A DNA stretch of 64,000 bases from JAHEYG01 sp040403535 (lineage in GTDB: Bacteria; Bacteroidota; Bacteroidia; B-17B0; Aurantibacillaceae). Position 1 is the stretch's first letter, and every line of letters begins with the position of its first letter. The DNA lies in the NCBI GenBank assembly GCA_040403535.1, contig JBBAKL010000007.1:15228-79227 (forward strand). The letters run 5' to 3'. The position numbers were made by a program, and so were the translations under genes. Shown one piece after another: positions 1 to 8,280 of this stretch. Under the pieces are notes generated by a model that saw nothing but the letters and a program-made list of their open reading frames with translations, did no database searches and was not told the DNA's origin.

Positions 1-167
1 TGCCAACCAGCGCTTCTAAATTAGGCAGTATGATTAATGCAGAGGAAAAAGAAACATTAGCCATCAATCAACAAAAGAAAGCCATTGAAATATTAAAGGG
101 CAGTAATCCCGAATTAGCAGGAAACATAAATGCGATTTTAAACGGATCTGCTCTTGCAACACGATAA
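1..167 (+). CDS. C-terminal end of an unidentified protein (partial)
   Basis: An open frame enters from the left edge (first full codon at base 3) and ends at a TAA at 165-167. It encodes about 54 residues ending in NGSALATR. The visible part is hydrophilic and probably helical, with a stretch rich in Glu, Lys and Gln. I do not recognise the family and cannot infer a function. A strong hairpin directly after the stop suggests that transcription ends here. The gene converges on the pseudogene to its right. Confidence 0.5.
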   Translation, partial: PTSASKLGSMINAEEKETLAINQQKKAIEILKGSNPELAGNINAILNGSALATR

Positions 168-184
168 TCAAAAATAAAAACAAG

Positions 185-212
185 AAAGCCGGAATGTTCC
201 GGCTTTTTTATT
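185..212 (+). terminator. Rho-independent terminator after the left-edge gene
   Basis: The inverted repeat AAAGCCGGAA / TTCCGGCTTT (185-194 with 197-206) has its tip around TG and is followed by a T run. It lies 18 bases after the stop of the left-edge gene. Its right arm reaches almost to the last codons of the convergent pseudogene. Confidence 0.75.
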
Positions 213-862
213 TTACTATTTTGAAATTGAAAGCACCGTTTTTGGTAGCCCCAAAAATATGCAACCATACAGGCAATACCGCTTCTGTACCGTGCGCAGC
301 AGAAATATCACCCAAAATCGAGAATGTTATTTTCTGACCACCCAAATTGTTTTAGTAAGGCAATTATTTTTGTTTTAGCTTCCATATCGTTACCACAAAC
401 ATAATTGGTATGATCGCCACCGTTTATCATTGCCAGATTCACCATAAAACCACACCACATCGTATTAAGTGTTTTTACAGCTTTAGCCGTTGGATATTTT
501 TTGAATTTCTTCTCCTAATGAATGTGTGTTTGGTAATTCAGGAATTAAACAAGGCGGCATACCTTTGCTAAAATCAAGCGGATTGGATACATCCAAAATG
601 ATTTTATTGTTTAAACCGCTTCCCGCCAATTGTAAGCCTCTATTGTTCTTTCTCCCTTGATGCAGTTAAAAACGATTTCTGCAAACTGTGCGGCATCTGC
701 AAATTTATCATTACTTGCCCTGTTATTTTGTTTTTGCACAAACCCTAAAGCTTTTTCATTATTAATGGTACGCGACCCCATCATAACCTCATGGCCTAAT
801 TCAATTAAGCGCGACCCAATAGTGTCTCCAACACTTCCTGTTCCTAATATTCCAATTTTCAT
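208..862 (-). pseudogene. Frameshifted NADPH-dependent F420 reductase-like gene
   Basis: The N-terminus (ATG at 862) reads MKIGILGTGSVGDTIGSRL, a Rossmann GxGxxG dinucleotide fold typical of the F420-dependent NADP oxidoreductase family. The first frame stops after about 83 residues (near 611). Homology continues through three further frames. One piece reads LDVSNPLDFSKGMPP (about 500-630). The next reads YPTAKAVKTLNTMWCG and GDHTNYVCGNDMEAK (about 315-495). The last reads GDISAAHGTEAVLP and ends in FKIVK with TAA at 208-210. Joining the pieces gives about 215 residues, the normal family length, so nearly the whole gene is present with three frame breaks. It follows the SRAP gene by 10 bases and was probably co-transcribed with it. 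Sequencing error at short homopolymers could explain individual breaks. Confidence 0.8.
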
Positions 863-872
863 AGTAATAGTA

Positions 873-1658
873 TTATAAGTTAAATTCAAACGCTAATTCG
901 GGATAGTCAAATTTTTTTTCTGCTTCTTCAACATCGCCTACGGCATCTTTGCCTTTAATTTTTCTGACCGTATGAAAGGTTAGTAAATTTTCGTCAAAAG
1001 GTTTTATAAGTGCTATTAATCTTTCTTTGTCTTTTTCGTTAGTGCAAGCAATTAACCAATCGTTCTGTAATTCCTTGGGAATAATAACAGGCATACGCGG
1101 CCCCTCTGCTTTTGGATTATTATGAATTTTGGCCATTAATCCATTAGCTCGAGTAGTTACAATGCTAGATGTAGATATCACTTCTCCGGTTTCTTTGTTT
1201 ACCCATTCATCATACAAACCCGCAACCGCTAAAGGGGAACCGTCTTTCATTTGTATATGAAAAGGGTAGGTGTGTTTACCTAAATGATGATGCTCGTAAA
1301 ACGCATCTAAATAAATTAAACAACGTTTTTTAATAGCTGATGATTTAAATGCGGGTTTTTCAAAAATTGTTTCACCTCTGGCGTTTAGTGTTTGATTATA
1401 TATTTTTTTAGCGGATGTTTCGTCTTTTATCCATGAAGGAATTAATCCCCAATAAAAGGCCTGTGGCTCATCTGGTAAATCCTGTGTGAATACCAGTAAT
1501 TTTGGGTGTGCAAAGCCGCTTATTTGAAAATGACTTTTTAAAGATTTTTTTAGTTCTTCCAGTTTTCGTTCCAGTGCCGCAATATAAGCCGGATCGTCGC
1601 CACGATGTTTGGCATACTTGATCAAGGTTCTGGTGGCCGAAGTAACATCGTAGCACAT
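873..1658 (-). CDS. SOS response-associated peptidase (SRAP/HMCES family)
   Basis: This 261-residue protein starts MCYDV. In the SRAP family (YedK, human HMCES) the initiator Met is removed so that Cys2 forms a thiazolidine crosslink with abasic sites in single-stranded DNA. Family landmarks are visible: Asn92 in LNARGET, Glu122 in DAFYEHHH, and His179 followed by RMPVIIP at 188-194. The start is fixed because the catalytic Cys must be residue 2. Length is slightly above the usual 220-240, mainly from a helical insert at residues 20-45. Inferred role: shielding abasic sites during replication. It lies just upstream of the broken F420-reductase-like gene in the same direction. Confidence 0.92.
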   Translation of the reverse strand: MCYDVTSATRTLIKYAKHRGDDPAYIAALERKLEELKKSLKSHFQISGFAHPKLLVFTQDLPDEPQAFYWGLIPSWIKDETSAKKIYNQTLNARGETIFEKPAFKSSAIKKRCLIYLDAFYEHHHLGKHTYPFHIQMKDGSPLAVAGLYDEWVNKETGEVISTSSIVTTRANGLMAKIHNNPKAEGPRMPVIIPKELQNDWLIACTNEKDKERLIALIKPFDENLLTFHTVRKIKGKDAVGDVEEAEKKFDYPELAFEFNL

Positions 1659-1722
1659 GATTTGTATAAATTAATTGTAAAATAAATTTACACAAAAAAT
1701 AGTGTACCCGTTTAAGGGCCAT

Positions 1723-1860
1723 TTATTTTTTCTTTTTACCTCTGGCTTGTGCTAAATCGGAACCAGCCAGACTTTTAGCTGTTTTGGAGGAAGATTTACT
1801 TCTTAAAACTTTGGAAGCAACGCTTGCCATTTTTTTGGATGTTTGTTTTTTATTAGCCAT
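1723..1860 (-). CDS. Small basic protein, 45 residues, unknown function
   Basis: The reading frame runs from ATG at 1860 to TAA at 1723. The peptide begins MANKKQTSKKMASVASKVL and ends ARGKKKK. It is very rich in Lys and Ser and has no membrane segment. Short Lys/Ser/Ala-rich proteins of this pattern (SKxxASxASKVL..SxxKTAKSLAxSxLAQ) are, from memory, widespread conserved hypotheticals in bacteria. Nothing here shows a function; nucleic-acid binding is only a guess from its charge. It lies alone between the SRAP gene and the P-type ATPase, all on the minus strand. Confidence 0.7.
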   Translation of the reverse strand: MANKKQTSKKMASVASKVLRSKSSSKTAKSLAGSDLAQARGKKKK

Positions 1861-1932
1861 GATCGTTGATTTTGTTGTAACTAAAATAGTAAAGTTGGTA
1901 ATTAAAAAACATGATATCGGTCAATGCGGCAA

Positions 1933-4401
1933 TTATTTTCTTAAACGCGACAGGTTAAAAAACTTAATTAATTCAAGTATTGATAAAAGTATTCCGCCCC
2001 CTAATAATGAAGGAACATAATGTGCCATACCAGGGTTTTGCATTCCAAACAAAGCGGTAAATCCCGCTACAAAATTAATAATGCACAACAATACTACCGC
2101 CACAATCAGTAAAAACAGCAATGAAATATTTTTTTCAATTATAGCTGAAATAAAACTACGTGTTTTTGAAAGTTGTGAAAGAATTAAAAAAACATTTCCG
2201 ATAATTAAAGCGCTGAAGGCAATGGCGCGCGACTCTTCCGCATTATGCCCCTCACTAAAAGACAAATAATAAACAATTAATACCATTACAAAAAGTAAAA
2301 AGCCATTAAAAACACTTATTGCAATTTTATCAAAGCCAAAAAACTTTTCGTTAATGTTTCTGGGTGGTCGCGTCATTAAAGATTTTTCTTCCTGCTCCGA
2401 TTCAAACGCAATTGAGCAAACCGGATCAACAATCAGCTCCAAAAAAATAATGTGCAGAGGAAATAAAAGAATAGGAATGGATGAAAAGAAAGCCGGCAAT
2501 AAAGCAAGTCCGATTATTGGAATATGAATGGCCATAATGTATGACATGGCTTTTTGCAAATTGTCGTAAATCTTTCTTCCCGATCGAATCGCGGCCACAA
2601 TTGAAGCAAAATTATCGTCTAACAAAACCAACGACGAAGCCTCTCGCGCTACATCTGTTCCTTTTTTACCCATAGAGATTCCGATATCGGCGGCTTTAAG
2701 TGCGGGCGCATCGTTTACGCCGTCGCCCGTCATGGCAACAACTTCTCCATTATTTTTTAGGGCTTTAATTATGCGAAGTTTTTGTTCAGGAACCACTCGG
2801 GCAAAAACTGTAACGTTTTTAATTTTGTCTTGTAATTCTTCGTCACTCCATGAAGAAATCTCTTCTCCCGTTACAACCAAACCACTTTCCTTTAGACCCG
2901 CTTTTGTTGCAATAGCCCGAGCTGTAACAGGAAAGTCTCCTGTTATCATTATAACTTTTATTCCCGCATTGTAACATTCCTGTATAGCAGCCGGAACCTC
3001 TTTACGTATAGGGTCTTCCAAACCAATTAAACCAATTATTTGTGGTTTTAAGTTGTTCTGTTTTTCCGGTAAATTGTTTTGATTAATTTGTGCTGATGCT
3101 ATTGCCAGAACACGCAATCCTTTAGCGGCCATTTCGCGAACAGCTTTGTTATACGTTTCTGATTCGGATAAAGGCAAATCACACATAGCGAATACAGCCT
3201 CTGGCGCACCCTTTGTATATACTTTAGCTGTTTTGTTATCAATATATACACGGCTCATTGCCATCAAATCTTTACCTAAAGGATATTCCTTTAAAAACGG
3301 AAAAGATATATGATTAATGTTTAAAGATAGACACAGATCGTTTATAGCTTTTTCCATTGGGTCGGAGGATTGAGGGCGCGAAGCAAGGTGGGCAGCAGTA
3401 ATAATTTCTGTAGTTTTAATGGTAGAAAAAGAATTTTCAAAGATTGTTTGTCCGTCGAATATGGAGGCAATCTCCATTTTGTTTTGAGTGATGGTACCTG
3501 TTTTATCGCTGCACAAAACAGTTGCGGATCCGAATGTTTCAATTGCCGATGGCTTTCTTGTCAGAACATTTAGCTTACTTAAACGCCAAGAACCTAATGC
3601 TAAAAACACCGTTAATACAACCGGAAATTCTTCCGGCAAAACAGCCATAGCGGCAGATAAACCACTTAACAACGCCTTTAAGAAATTGCCTCTTGTGAGA
3701 TAGAACATTATAACAATTAGCACACAAATTATTCCTCCACCAATAAACAAACGGCGAATTAATACTTTCATCTCACTTTGTAGGCGTGTTTGGTCTGACT
3801 CAATATTTTGTAGAGTTTTTCCAATTTTTCCGAATTCGGTTTGCATGCCTGTTGCATTTACTTCGTACACACCGTGTCCTTGTACAACCAATGTTCCGCT
3901 AAATACTTTTTTATTAGTTAAATCGTGTTCTGATTTTAATACAGGTAGTGATTCTCCTGTGAGCATGGATTCATCGATGGATAAATGAGTAGTTTCAATC
4001 AAGATTCCGTCGGCAGGAACACGATCACCTTCATTCAACACAACCATATCTCCGGGAACAACTTCTTTTCCCGGTATTCGAATGATTTCTCCGTCACGAT
4101 AAGTTAGTGCACGTGGAGAAGCCATTGATTTTAGTGCTTCCACCGCCCGCTCTGTTTTTTGTGATTGATAAAAGGTAATGGCAATGATTAACAGAATGGA
4201 ACTGAACATAAAAACACCTTCTCGGTAATCACTCAACAAAAAATAAAGTGAGGCACACGACAGTAATAAAATAAACATAGGTTCTTTTATTACCTCCAAA
4301 GCAATCTTCCATACCGTGCGTGGTTTGGCAGAAGGAAGTTCGTTAAAACCAAATTCTTTTAGTTTATTTGCTGCCTCTGCAGAAGTAAGTCCTTTATTCA
4401 T
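1933..4401 (-). CDS. Cation-translocating P-type ATPase (P2-like)
   Basis: This 822-residue ATP-driven inner-membrane cation pump has all the cytoplasmic motifs. An N-terminal cation-ATPase domain starts at residue 1. The actuator loop has LTGES at 147-151. The M4 motif is PEEFP at 256-260. The phosphorylation site is DKTGT with Asp299, and the hinge is GDGVNDAP. About ten membrane segments are predicted, with a C-terminal cation-ATPase domain. Length and architecture resemble bacterial Ca2+-ATPases, but the M4 motif is PEEFP rather than the classical PEGLP, and the M6 region reads LELIVDPVCSIAFESE without the usual Asn-rich calcium site. The ion is therefore not certain. It has no obvious operon partner. 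Confidence 0.9.
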   Translation of the reverse strand: MNKGLTSAEAANKLKEFGFNELPSAKPRTVWKIALEVIKEPMFILLLSCASLYFLLSDYREGVFMFSSILLIIAITFYQSQKTERAVEALKSMASPRALTYRDGEIIRIPGKEVVPGDMVVLNEGDRVPADGILIETTHLSIDESMLTGESLPVLKSEHDLTNKKVFSGTLVVQGHGVYEVNATGMQTEFGKIGKTLQNIESDQTRLQSEMKVLIRRLFIGGGIICVLIVIMFYLTRGNFLKALLSGLSAAMAVLPEEFPVVLTVFLALGSWRLSKLNVLTRKPSAIETFGSATVLCSDKTGTITQNKMEIASIFDGQTIFENSFSTIKTTEIITAAHLASRPQSSDPMEKAINDLCLSLNINHISFPFLKEYPLGKDLMAMSRVYIDNKTAKVYTKGAPEAVFAMCDLPLSESETYNKAVREMAAKGLRVLAIASAQINQNNLPEKQNNLKPQIIGLIGLEDPIRKEVPAAIQECYNAGIKVIMITGDFPVTARAIATKAGLKESGLVVTGEEISSWSDEELQDKIKNVTVFARVVPEQKLRIIKALKNNGEVVAMTGDGVNDAPALKAADIGISMGKKGTDVAREASSLVLLDDNFASIVAAIRSGRKIYDNLQKAMSYIMAIHIPIIGLALLPAFFSSIPILLFPLHIIFLELIVDPVCSIAFESEQEEKSLMTRPPRNINEKFFGFDKIAISVFNGFLLFVMVLIVYYLSFSEGHNAEESRAIAFSALIIGNVFLILSQLSKTRSFISAIIEKNISLLFLLIVAVVLLCIINFVAGFTALFGMQNPGMAHYVPSLLGGGILLSILELIKFFNLSRLRK

Positions 4402-4459
4402 TCTTATATCTGCAAGTTAATAAAGTAACCGAGTAATAACAATGAAATAAATCAGAAAC

Positions 4460-5320
4460 TTATTTTTCGACGATCATAATTTCAACACGGCGATTAGCTT
4501 GTTCTTCTTCGGGAGTTAATTCGGCTTCAAATTTTGGTTTGGTGCGTCCAAACCCCGCATAGCTTAAGCGACTCTTGTCAATTCCTTTTTTAATCAGATA
4601 ATCATAAATGGCTTTTGCTCGGTTAACAGATAATTTTAATTCATGCGTGTCTAAATCCACTCCGTCTGCCCCGTCTTGTGTACAACAAACATGCCCCTGA
4701 ATTTCTATTTTTAAATTTTTGTTGGCCTGAAGCGTTTCTAATAATTTTTGTAAAACAGGTATTGATTCCTTAAGGATAAAATGCCGTCCTGGTTCAAAGC
4801 CCATTCCTTCTAGGGCTAATCTTTCTCCTGCTTCGAGCTCTGTTATTTCTTTTTTATCATATTTCGGCTTGGTTATTTCTTTTGGGCCGTGCGTTTCTAA
4901 TTTATCGTCCGCTACATTAATTGTTACTATGGGCTCAAAATAAATGTCTACACGTCTTAAAGCGGGCTCACCAGTGTCCGATCCGTTGTCTTTTGAAAAC
5001 GATTCACCAACCCCACCGCACTTGTAAATGTTAAATTGAGATTTATTTGATTTTTGTAAAATATAATTTTTAACATTACGAGCTCTTTTCAGAGACAGAC
5101 CTCGGTTGTAATCTTCGTTATGCAAAAAATCTGCGAATCCAATGATAGCAACATCCGTGTATTTACCGTTTAATGCTTTTATTGCGGAATCAATGCGGCT
5201 GGTGTTTTTTACCGACGAAATTTGATTTATGGCATAGTATAAACGAAGCGTATCCGTTTTCTTTTGCGCTATTGCACAAAACACGAAAACACAGAACAAA
5301 AGAGAAATTTTTAGCTTCAT
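4460..5320 (-). CDS. OmpA-family envelope protein with two OmpA-like halves
   Basis: This 286-residue protein has a signal peptide (about 1-18, cut near CAIAQ). The C-terminal half (about 165-286) is a standard OmpA peptidoglycan-binding domain with IEIQGHVCCTQDGAD, LSVNRAKAIYDYL, GFGRTKP and NRRVEIMIV. The first half (about 30-130) shows the same order of elements in weaker form: AIIGFADFLHNEDYN, LSLKRARNVKNYI, GVGES and LRRVDIYF. It looks like a tandem duplication in which the first copy has diverged. Inferred role: periplasmic anchoring of the outer membrane to peptidoglycan. The Cys pair in the HVCC loop is unusual. It is upstream of nuoN in position only; the nuo terminator lies beyond its start codon. 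Confidence 0.88.
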   Translation of the reverse strand: MKLKISLLFCVFVFCAIAQKKTDTLRLYYAINQISSVKNTSRIDSAIKALNGKYTDVAIIGFADFLHNEDYNRGLSLKRARNVKNYILQKSNKSQFNIYKCGGVGESFSKDNGSDTGEPALRRVDIYFEPIVTINVADDKLETHGPKEITKPKYDKKEITELEAGERLALEGMGFEPGRHFILKESIPVLQKLLETLQANKNLKIEIQGHVCCTQDGADGVDLDTHELKLSVNRAKAIYDYLIKKGIDKSRLSYAGFGRTKPKFEAELTPEEEQANRRVEIMIVEK

Positions 5321-5334
5321 ATACTAAATATAAC

Positions 5335-5367
5335 GAAAAACCCGCCGTAAATTACAGGCGGGTTTTA
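5335..5367 (-). terminator. Terminator of the nuo operon
   Basis: The stem AAAACCCGCC / GGCGGGTTTT (5337-5346 with 5357-5366) is followed on the minus strand by a T run. It sits about 20 bases downstream of the nuoN stop codon and just before the ompA-like gene starts. It therefore closes the 13-kb nuo transcript. Confidence 0.85.
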
Positions 5368-5386
5368 AAAATAATTTACGGCATAA

Positions 5387-6781
5387 TTAAAATTTGAAGA
5401 TTTCGGCAACAAATCCCGGAGCTGCTCCTAGTGCTAAGGATAATATTGTTGTTAAAATCATAACCATTTTTTGAGGCATTTCTACAGTTATTGTTTCGGT
5501 TTCGGATGACGACTTAAAGAACATGGCAATAATAACTTTAAAGTAATAATATACGCCCACTGCTGAAGTTAAAATAGCTAATATCAAAAGCCACTTGTAT
5601 CCTGTTCCAATCATTGTAGTAAAAACAAAATACTTTGCAAAGAACCCCGCGGTGATAGGTATTCCGGCTAACGATAACATGGCAACTACCATACAGGCAG
5701 CCATTAATGGATTGCGCTTTCCTAATCCGTTAAACGCATCAAATGTTTCGTCACCACCCTTTGTTACAGTGTATATAATACTAAACGCGGCAATTGAGCC
5801 GATAGAGTAGGCTAAAGAATAATAGAGTAACGCGTCTAGTGAAGCGTTGCTGCGTATGTTGGCTAATACTACCATTAACATAAACGCTGCATGACTAATG
5901 CTGGAAAAGGCAAGCATACGTTTAACGTTTGGTTGAACCGCTGCACTGAAATTAGCAATAACAAGTGATAAAGCAATAATAACGGATAATACCATTGACC
6001 AACTTTCGCTAACACCACCAAAGGCAATCATGAACAAGCGCAATATGGCAGCAAAGGCAGCTGTTTTAACTACTGTGCTCATGAGTGCGGTAATAACAGT
6101 TGGCGAACCCTGATATACATCCGGTGCCCAAAAATGGAATGGGGCTGCCGACACTTTGAAACACATTGCTACCAACATCATTATAATTCCGGCATTTAAG
6201 AAAACGGGCACTGAACCCGATTCATAAGAAGAAATTTTTGCACGTATGTCCATTAAATCGAAACTTCCGGTAGCACCATAGATTAAGGCAATTCCAAATA
6301 ACAAAAAACCACTTGCAAACGAACCCATAATTAAATATTTAAAACCGGCCTCGTTTGATTTTACGTCTTTCTTTTTGCTTGCGGCTAAAACATATAATGG
6401 GATACTCATGATTTCTATACCCAAGAATAACGTGGTCATATTTTTAAAAGCGGTTAGCATTAAAGCACCGGTTAAAGCAAAAAGCACAAGTGAATAATGG
6501 TCAACAATGGTTTTTTCATTATCAAAATAATCATTAGCCATAATAAACCAGAAAAACGCTGTTGCTAAAATTACCCCGCTAAAAGCCAAAGCAACTTTAT
6601 CAAAGGCAATCATGTTATTGAATACACCAATTACATAGCTGTGATCCCACTCAATAAAATTGGCAACGTAGGCGCCAACTAAGCCCAACAAAACAAGCGG
6701 GAACAATAACTTTTTAAACTTAAAAATCTCGGCAAGCATTGCCAAAATACCAAGTCCGCTTACAATTAGAAGTCCTTTCAT
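5387..6781 (-). CDS. nuoN: NADH-quinone oxidoreductase subunit N
   Basis: This 464-residue antiporter-like membrane subunit of complex I contains the Mrp-type proton-conducting fold with about 14 transmembrane helices. Family segments include FLGIEIMSIPLYVLAA with the TM5 Glu, the broken-helix region FKVSAAPFHFWAPDVYQGSP with the Lys and the proline-rich turn, and LAFSSISHAAFML. With NuoL and NuoM it forms the proton-pumping arm in the cytoplasmic membrane. It is the last gene of the nuo operon, 29 bases after nuoM and followed by a terminator. Length matches the family. Confidence 0.96.
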   Translation of the reverse strand: MKGLLIVSGLGILAMLAEIFKFKKLLFPLVLLGLVGAYVANFIEWDHSYVIGVFNNMIAFDKVALAFSGVILATAFFWFIMANDYFDNEKTIVDHYSLVLFALTGALMLTAFKNMTTLFLGIEIMSIPLYVLAASKKKDVKSNEAGFKYLIMGSFASGFLLFGIALIYGATGSFDLMDIRAKISSYESGSVPVFLNAGIIMMLVAMCFKVSAAPFHFWAPDVYQGSPTVITALMSTVVKTAAFAAILRLFMIAFGGVSESWSMVLSVIIALSLVIANFSAAVQPNVKRMLAFSSISHAAFMLMVVLANIRSNASLDALLYYSLAYSIGSIAAFSIIYTVTKGGDETFDAFNGLGKRNPLMAACMVVAMLSLAGIPITAGFFAKYFVFTTMIGTGYKWLLILAILTSAVGVYYYFKVIIAMFFKSSSETETITVEMPQKMVMILTTILSLALGAAPGFVAEIFKF

Positions 6782-6810
6782 ATCAAATTTAAATTTCTAT
6801 ACTCAATTAA

Positions 6811-8274
6811 TTATTTTAATGTGCTCAATAAGGTTTTAACAGCCGGTTCAGCCAAATCATTTAATGGTTTTGGATAAACACCAAAGGCAATAATTACTAC
6901 GCAAACGATAATTAAGGTTACTTTATCACTCATCGCCAATGAGCCAAACTCTACACCTCCGGTTGTTTTTTCGCCCAACATGATTTTTTGGTAAGAACGC
7001 AACATATATACCGCTCCTAATATCACGCTTAAACCCGCGAATGCGGCCATGCCTGCGCTGTATTGGTATACGCCGTTAATTAATAAAAACTCTCCAATAA
7101 AACCATTGGTTAACGGAAGAGCAACTGAGCCTAATAAAATAATCAGGAATAATACAGCGAACTGACCGTTCATATTTCTGATACCGCCTAATTTTTCTAT
7201 TTCACGCGTTCCTGTATGGCGTAATAAAATATCTGCAATTAAAAATAAGCCAACTACGTTAACACCGTGGCTTAACATTTGAATAACCGCGCCCTGAACA
7301 CCTTGCTGGTTTGCAGATAAAATACCCGCCGAAATTAAACCAACGTGCGCTATAGATGAATAAGCGATTAATCGTTTATAGTCTTTTTGTACAATTGCAA
7401 TACATGAGGCATAAACAATTCCTATTGAAGATAAAAGAATGGCTGTGCCGCCCCATTTTTCTAAAGCCAAGGGAGCAACAGGCAATAACCATTTAATAAC
7501 ACCAAACGTTCCCATTTTTAACATAATACCTGAAAGCAACATGGTTCCTTGTGTTGGCGCCGTAACGTAGGTGTCGGGTTGCCATGTATGAAGCGGGAAC
7601 ACCGGCATTTTAATAGCGAAGGCCAGGAAAATCATCCAAAATACAGCTGATTGCTGATCAAGATTTAAATTTTTTCCTGCAGCATATAAATCATTTATCG
7701 CCCATGATTTAATTCCGCTTTCTAAACCGGTGTGATTATATAAATAAATTAAACCAATCAACATAAAAAGCGACCCAAACAAGGTGTATACAAAAAACTT
7801 AAACGTAATTGCAGCACGATTTTCGCCACCCCATAACAAGCATATGAAATAAATAGGAATTAAAGCCAACTCCCAGAACACATAAAACAAAAAGCCGTCG
7901 TTAGCAGCAAAAACACCAACTAATGCCATTTGCATTAACAAAATTAATCCATAGAAACTATTTAGTTTTTCATAGTTGTTTTGAAAAGACGAAAGTATGA
8001 TTAAGGGCACTAAAAAGGCTGTTAGCAATACCATTAACAAACCAATACCATCTAAACCAACAGAAAATTTTATTCCCATTGATTCCACCCAGGTGCAATT
8101 TAGAGCAAGATTGGCCGCTGCGGGATTGGCTTTAAATTGGAAATAAACAAATAACGATAATGCAAATTCTGCAACAGATGCGGCTAAGGCCAAGGTTCGT
8201 GCAGCGCTTCCTTTTGCAAGAAACACCAGTAACGAAGCGACAAGAGGCAGAATGATTAATAAACCGGTTAACAT
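6811..8274 (-). CDS. nuoM: NADH-quinone oxidoreductase subunit M
   Basis: This 487-residue membrane subunit of complex I is Mrp-antiporter-like with about 14 helices. Diagnostic stretches are FYVFWELALIPIYFICLLWGG with the conserved TM5 Glu, FAIKMPVFPLHTWQPDTY with the TM7 Lys and the HTW(L/Q)PD motif, and YSSIAHVGLISAG. It pumps protons as part of the membrane arm. It lies between nuoL (6 bases upstream) and nuoN (29 bases downstream). Length is normal. Confidence 0.97.
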   Translation of the reverse strand: MLTGLLIILPLVASLLVFLAKGSAARTLALAASVAEFALSLFVYFQFKANPAAANLALNCTWVESMGIKFSVGLDGIGLLMVLLTAFLVPLIILSSFQNNYEKLNSFYGLILLMQMALVGVFAANDGFLFYVFWELALIPIYFICLLWGGENRAAITFKFFVYTLFGSLFMLIGLIYLYNHTGLESGIKSWAINDLYAAGKNLNLDQQSAVFWMIFLAFAIKMPVFPLHTWQPDTYVTAPTQGTMLLSGIMLKMGTFGVIKWLLPVAPLALEKWGGTAILLSSIGIVYASCIAIVQKDYKRLIAYSSIAHVGLISAGILSANQQGVQGAVIQMLSHGVNVVGLFLIADILLRHTGTREIEKLGGIRNMNGQFAVLFLIILLGSVALPLTNGFIGEFLLINGVYQYSAGMAAFAGLSVILGAVYMLRSYQKIMLGEKTTGGVEFGSLAMSDKVTLIIVCVVIIAFGVYPKPLNDLAEPAVKTLLSTLK

Positions 8275-8280
8275 ACTTTT

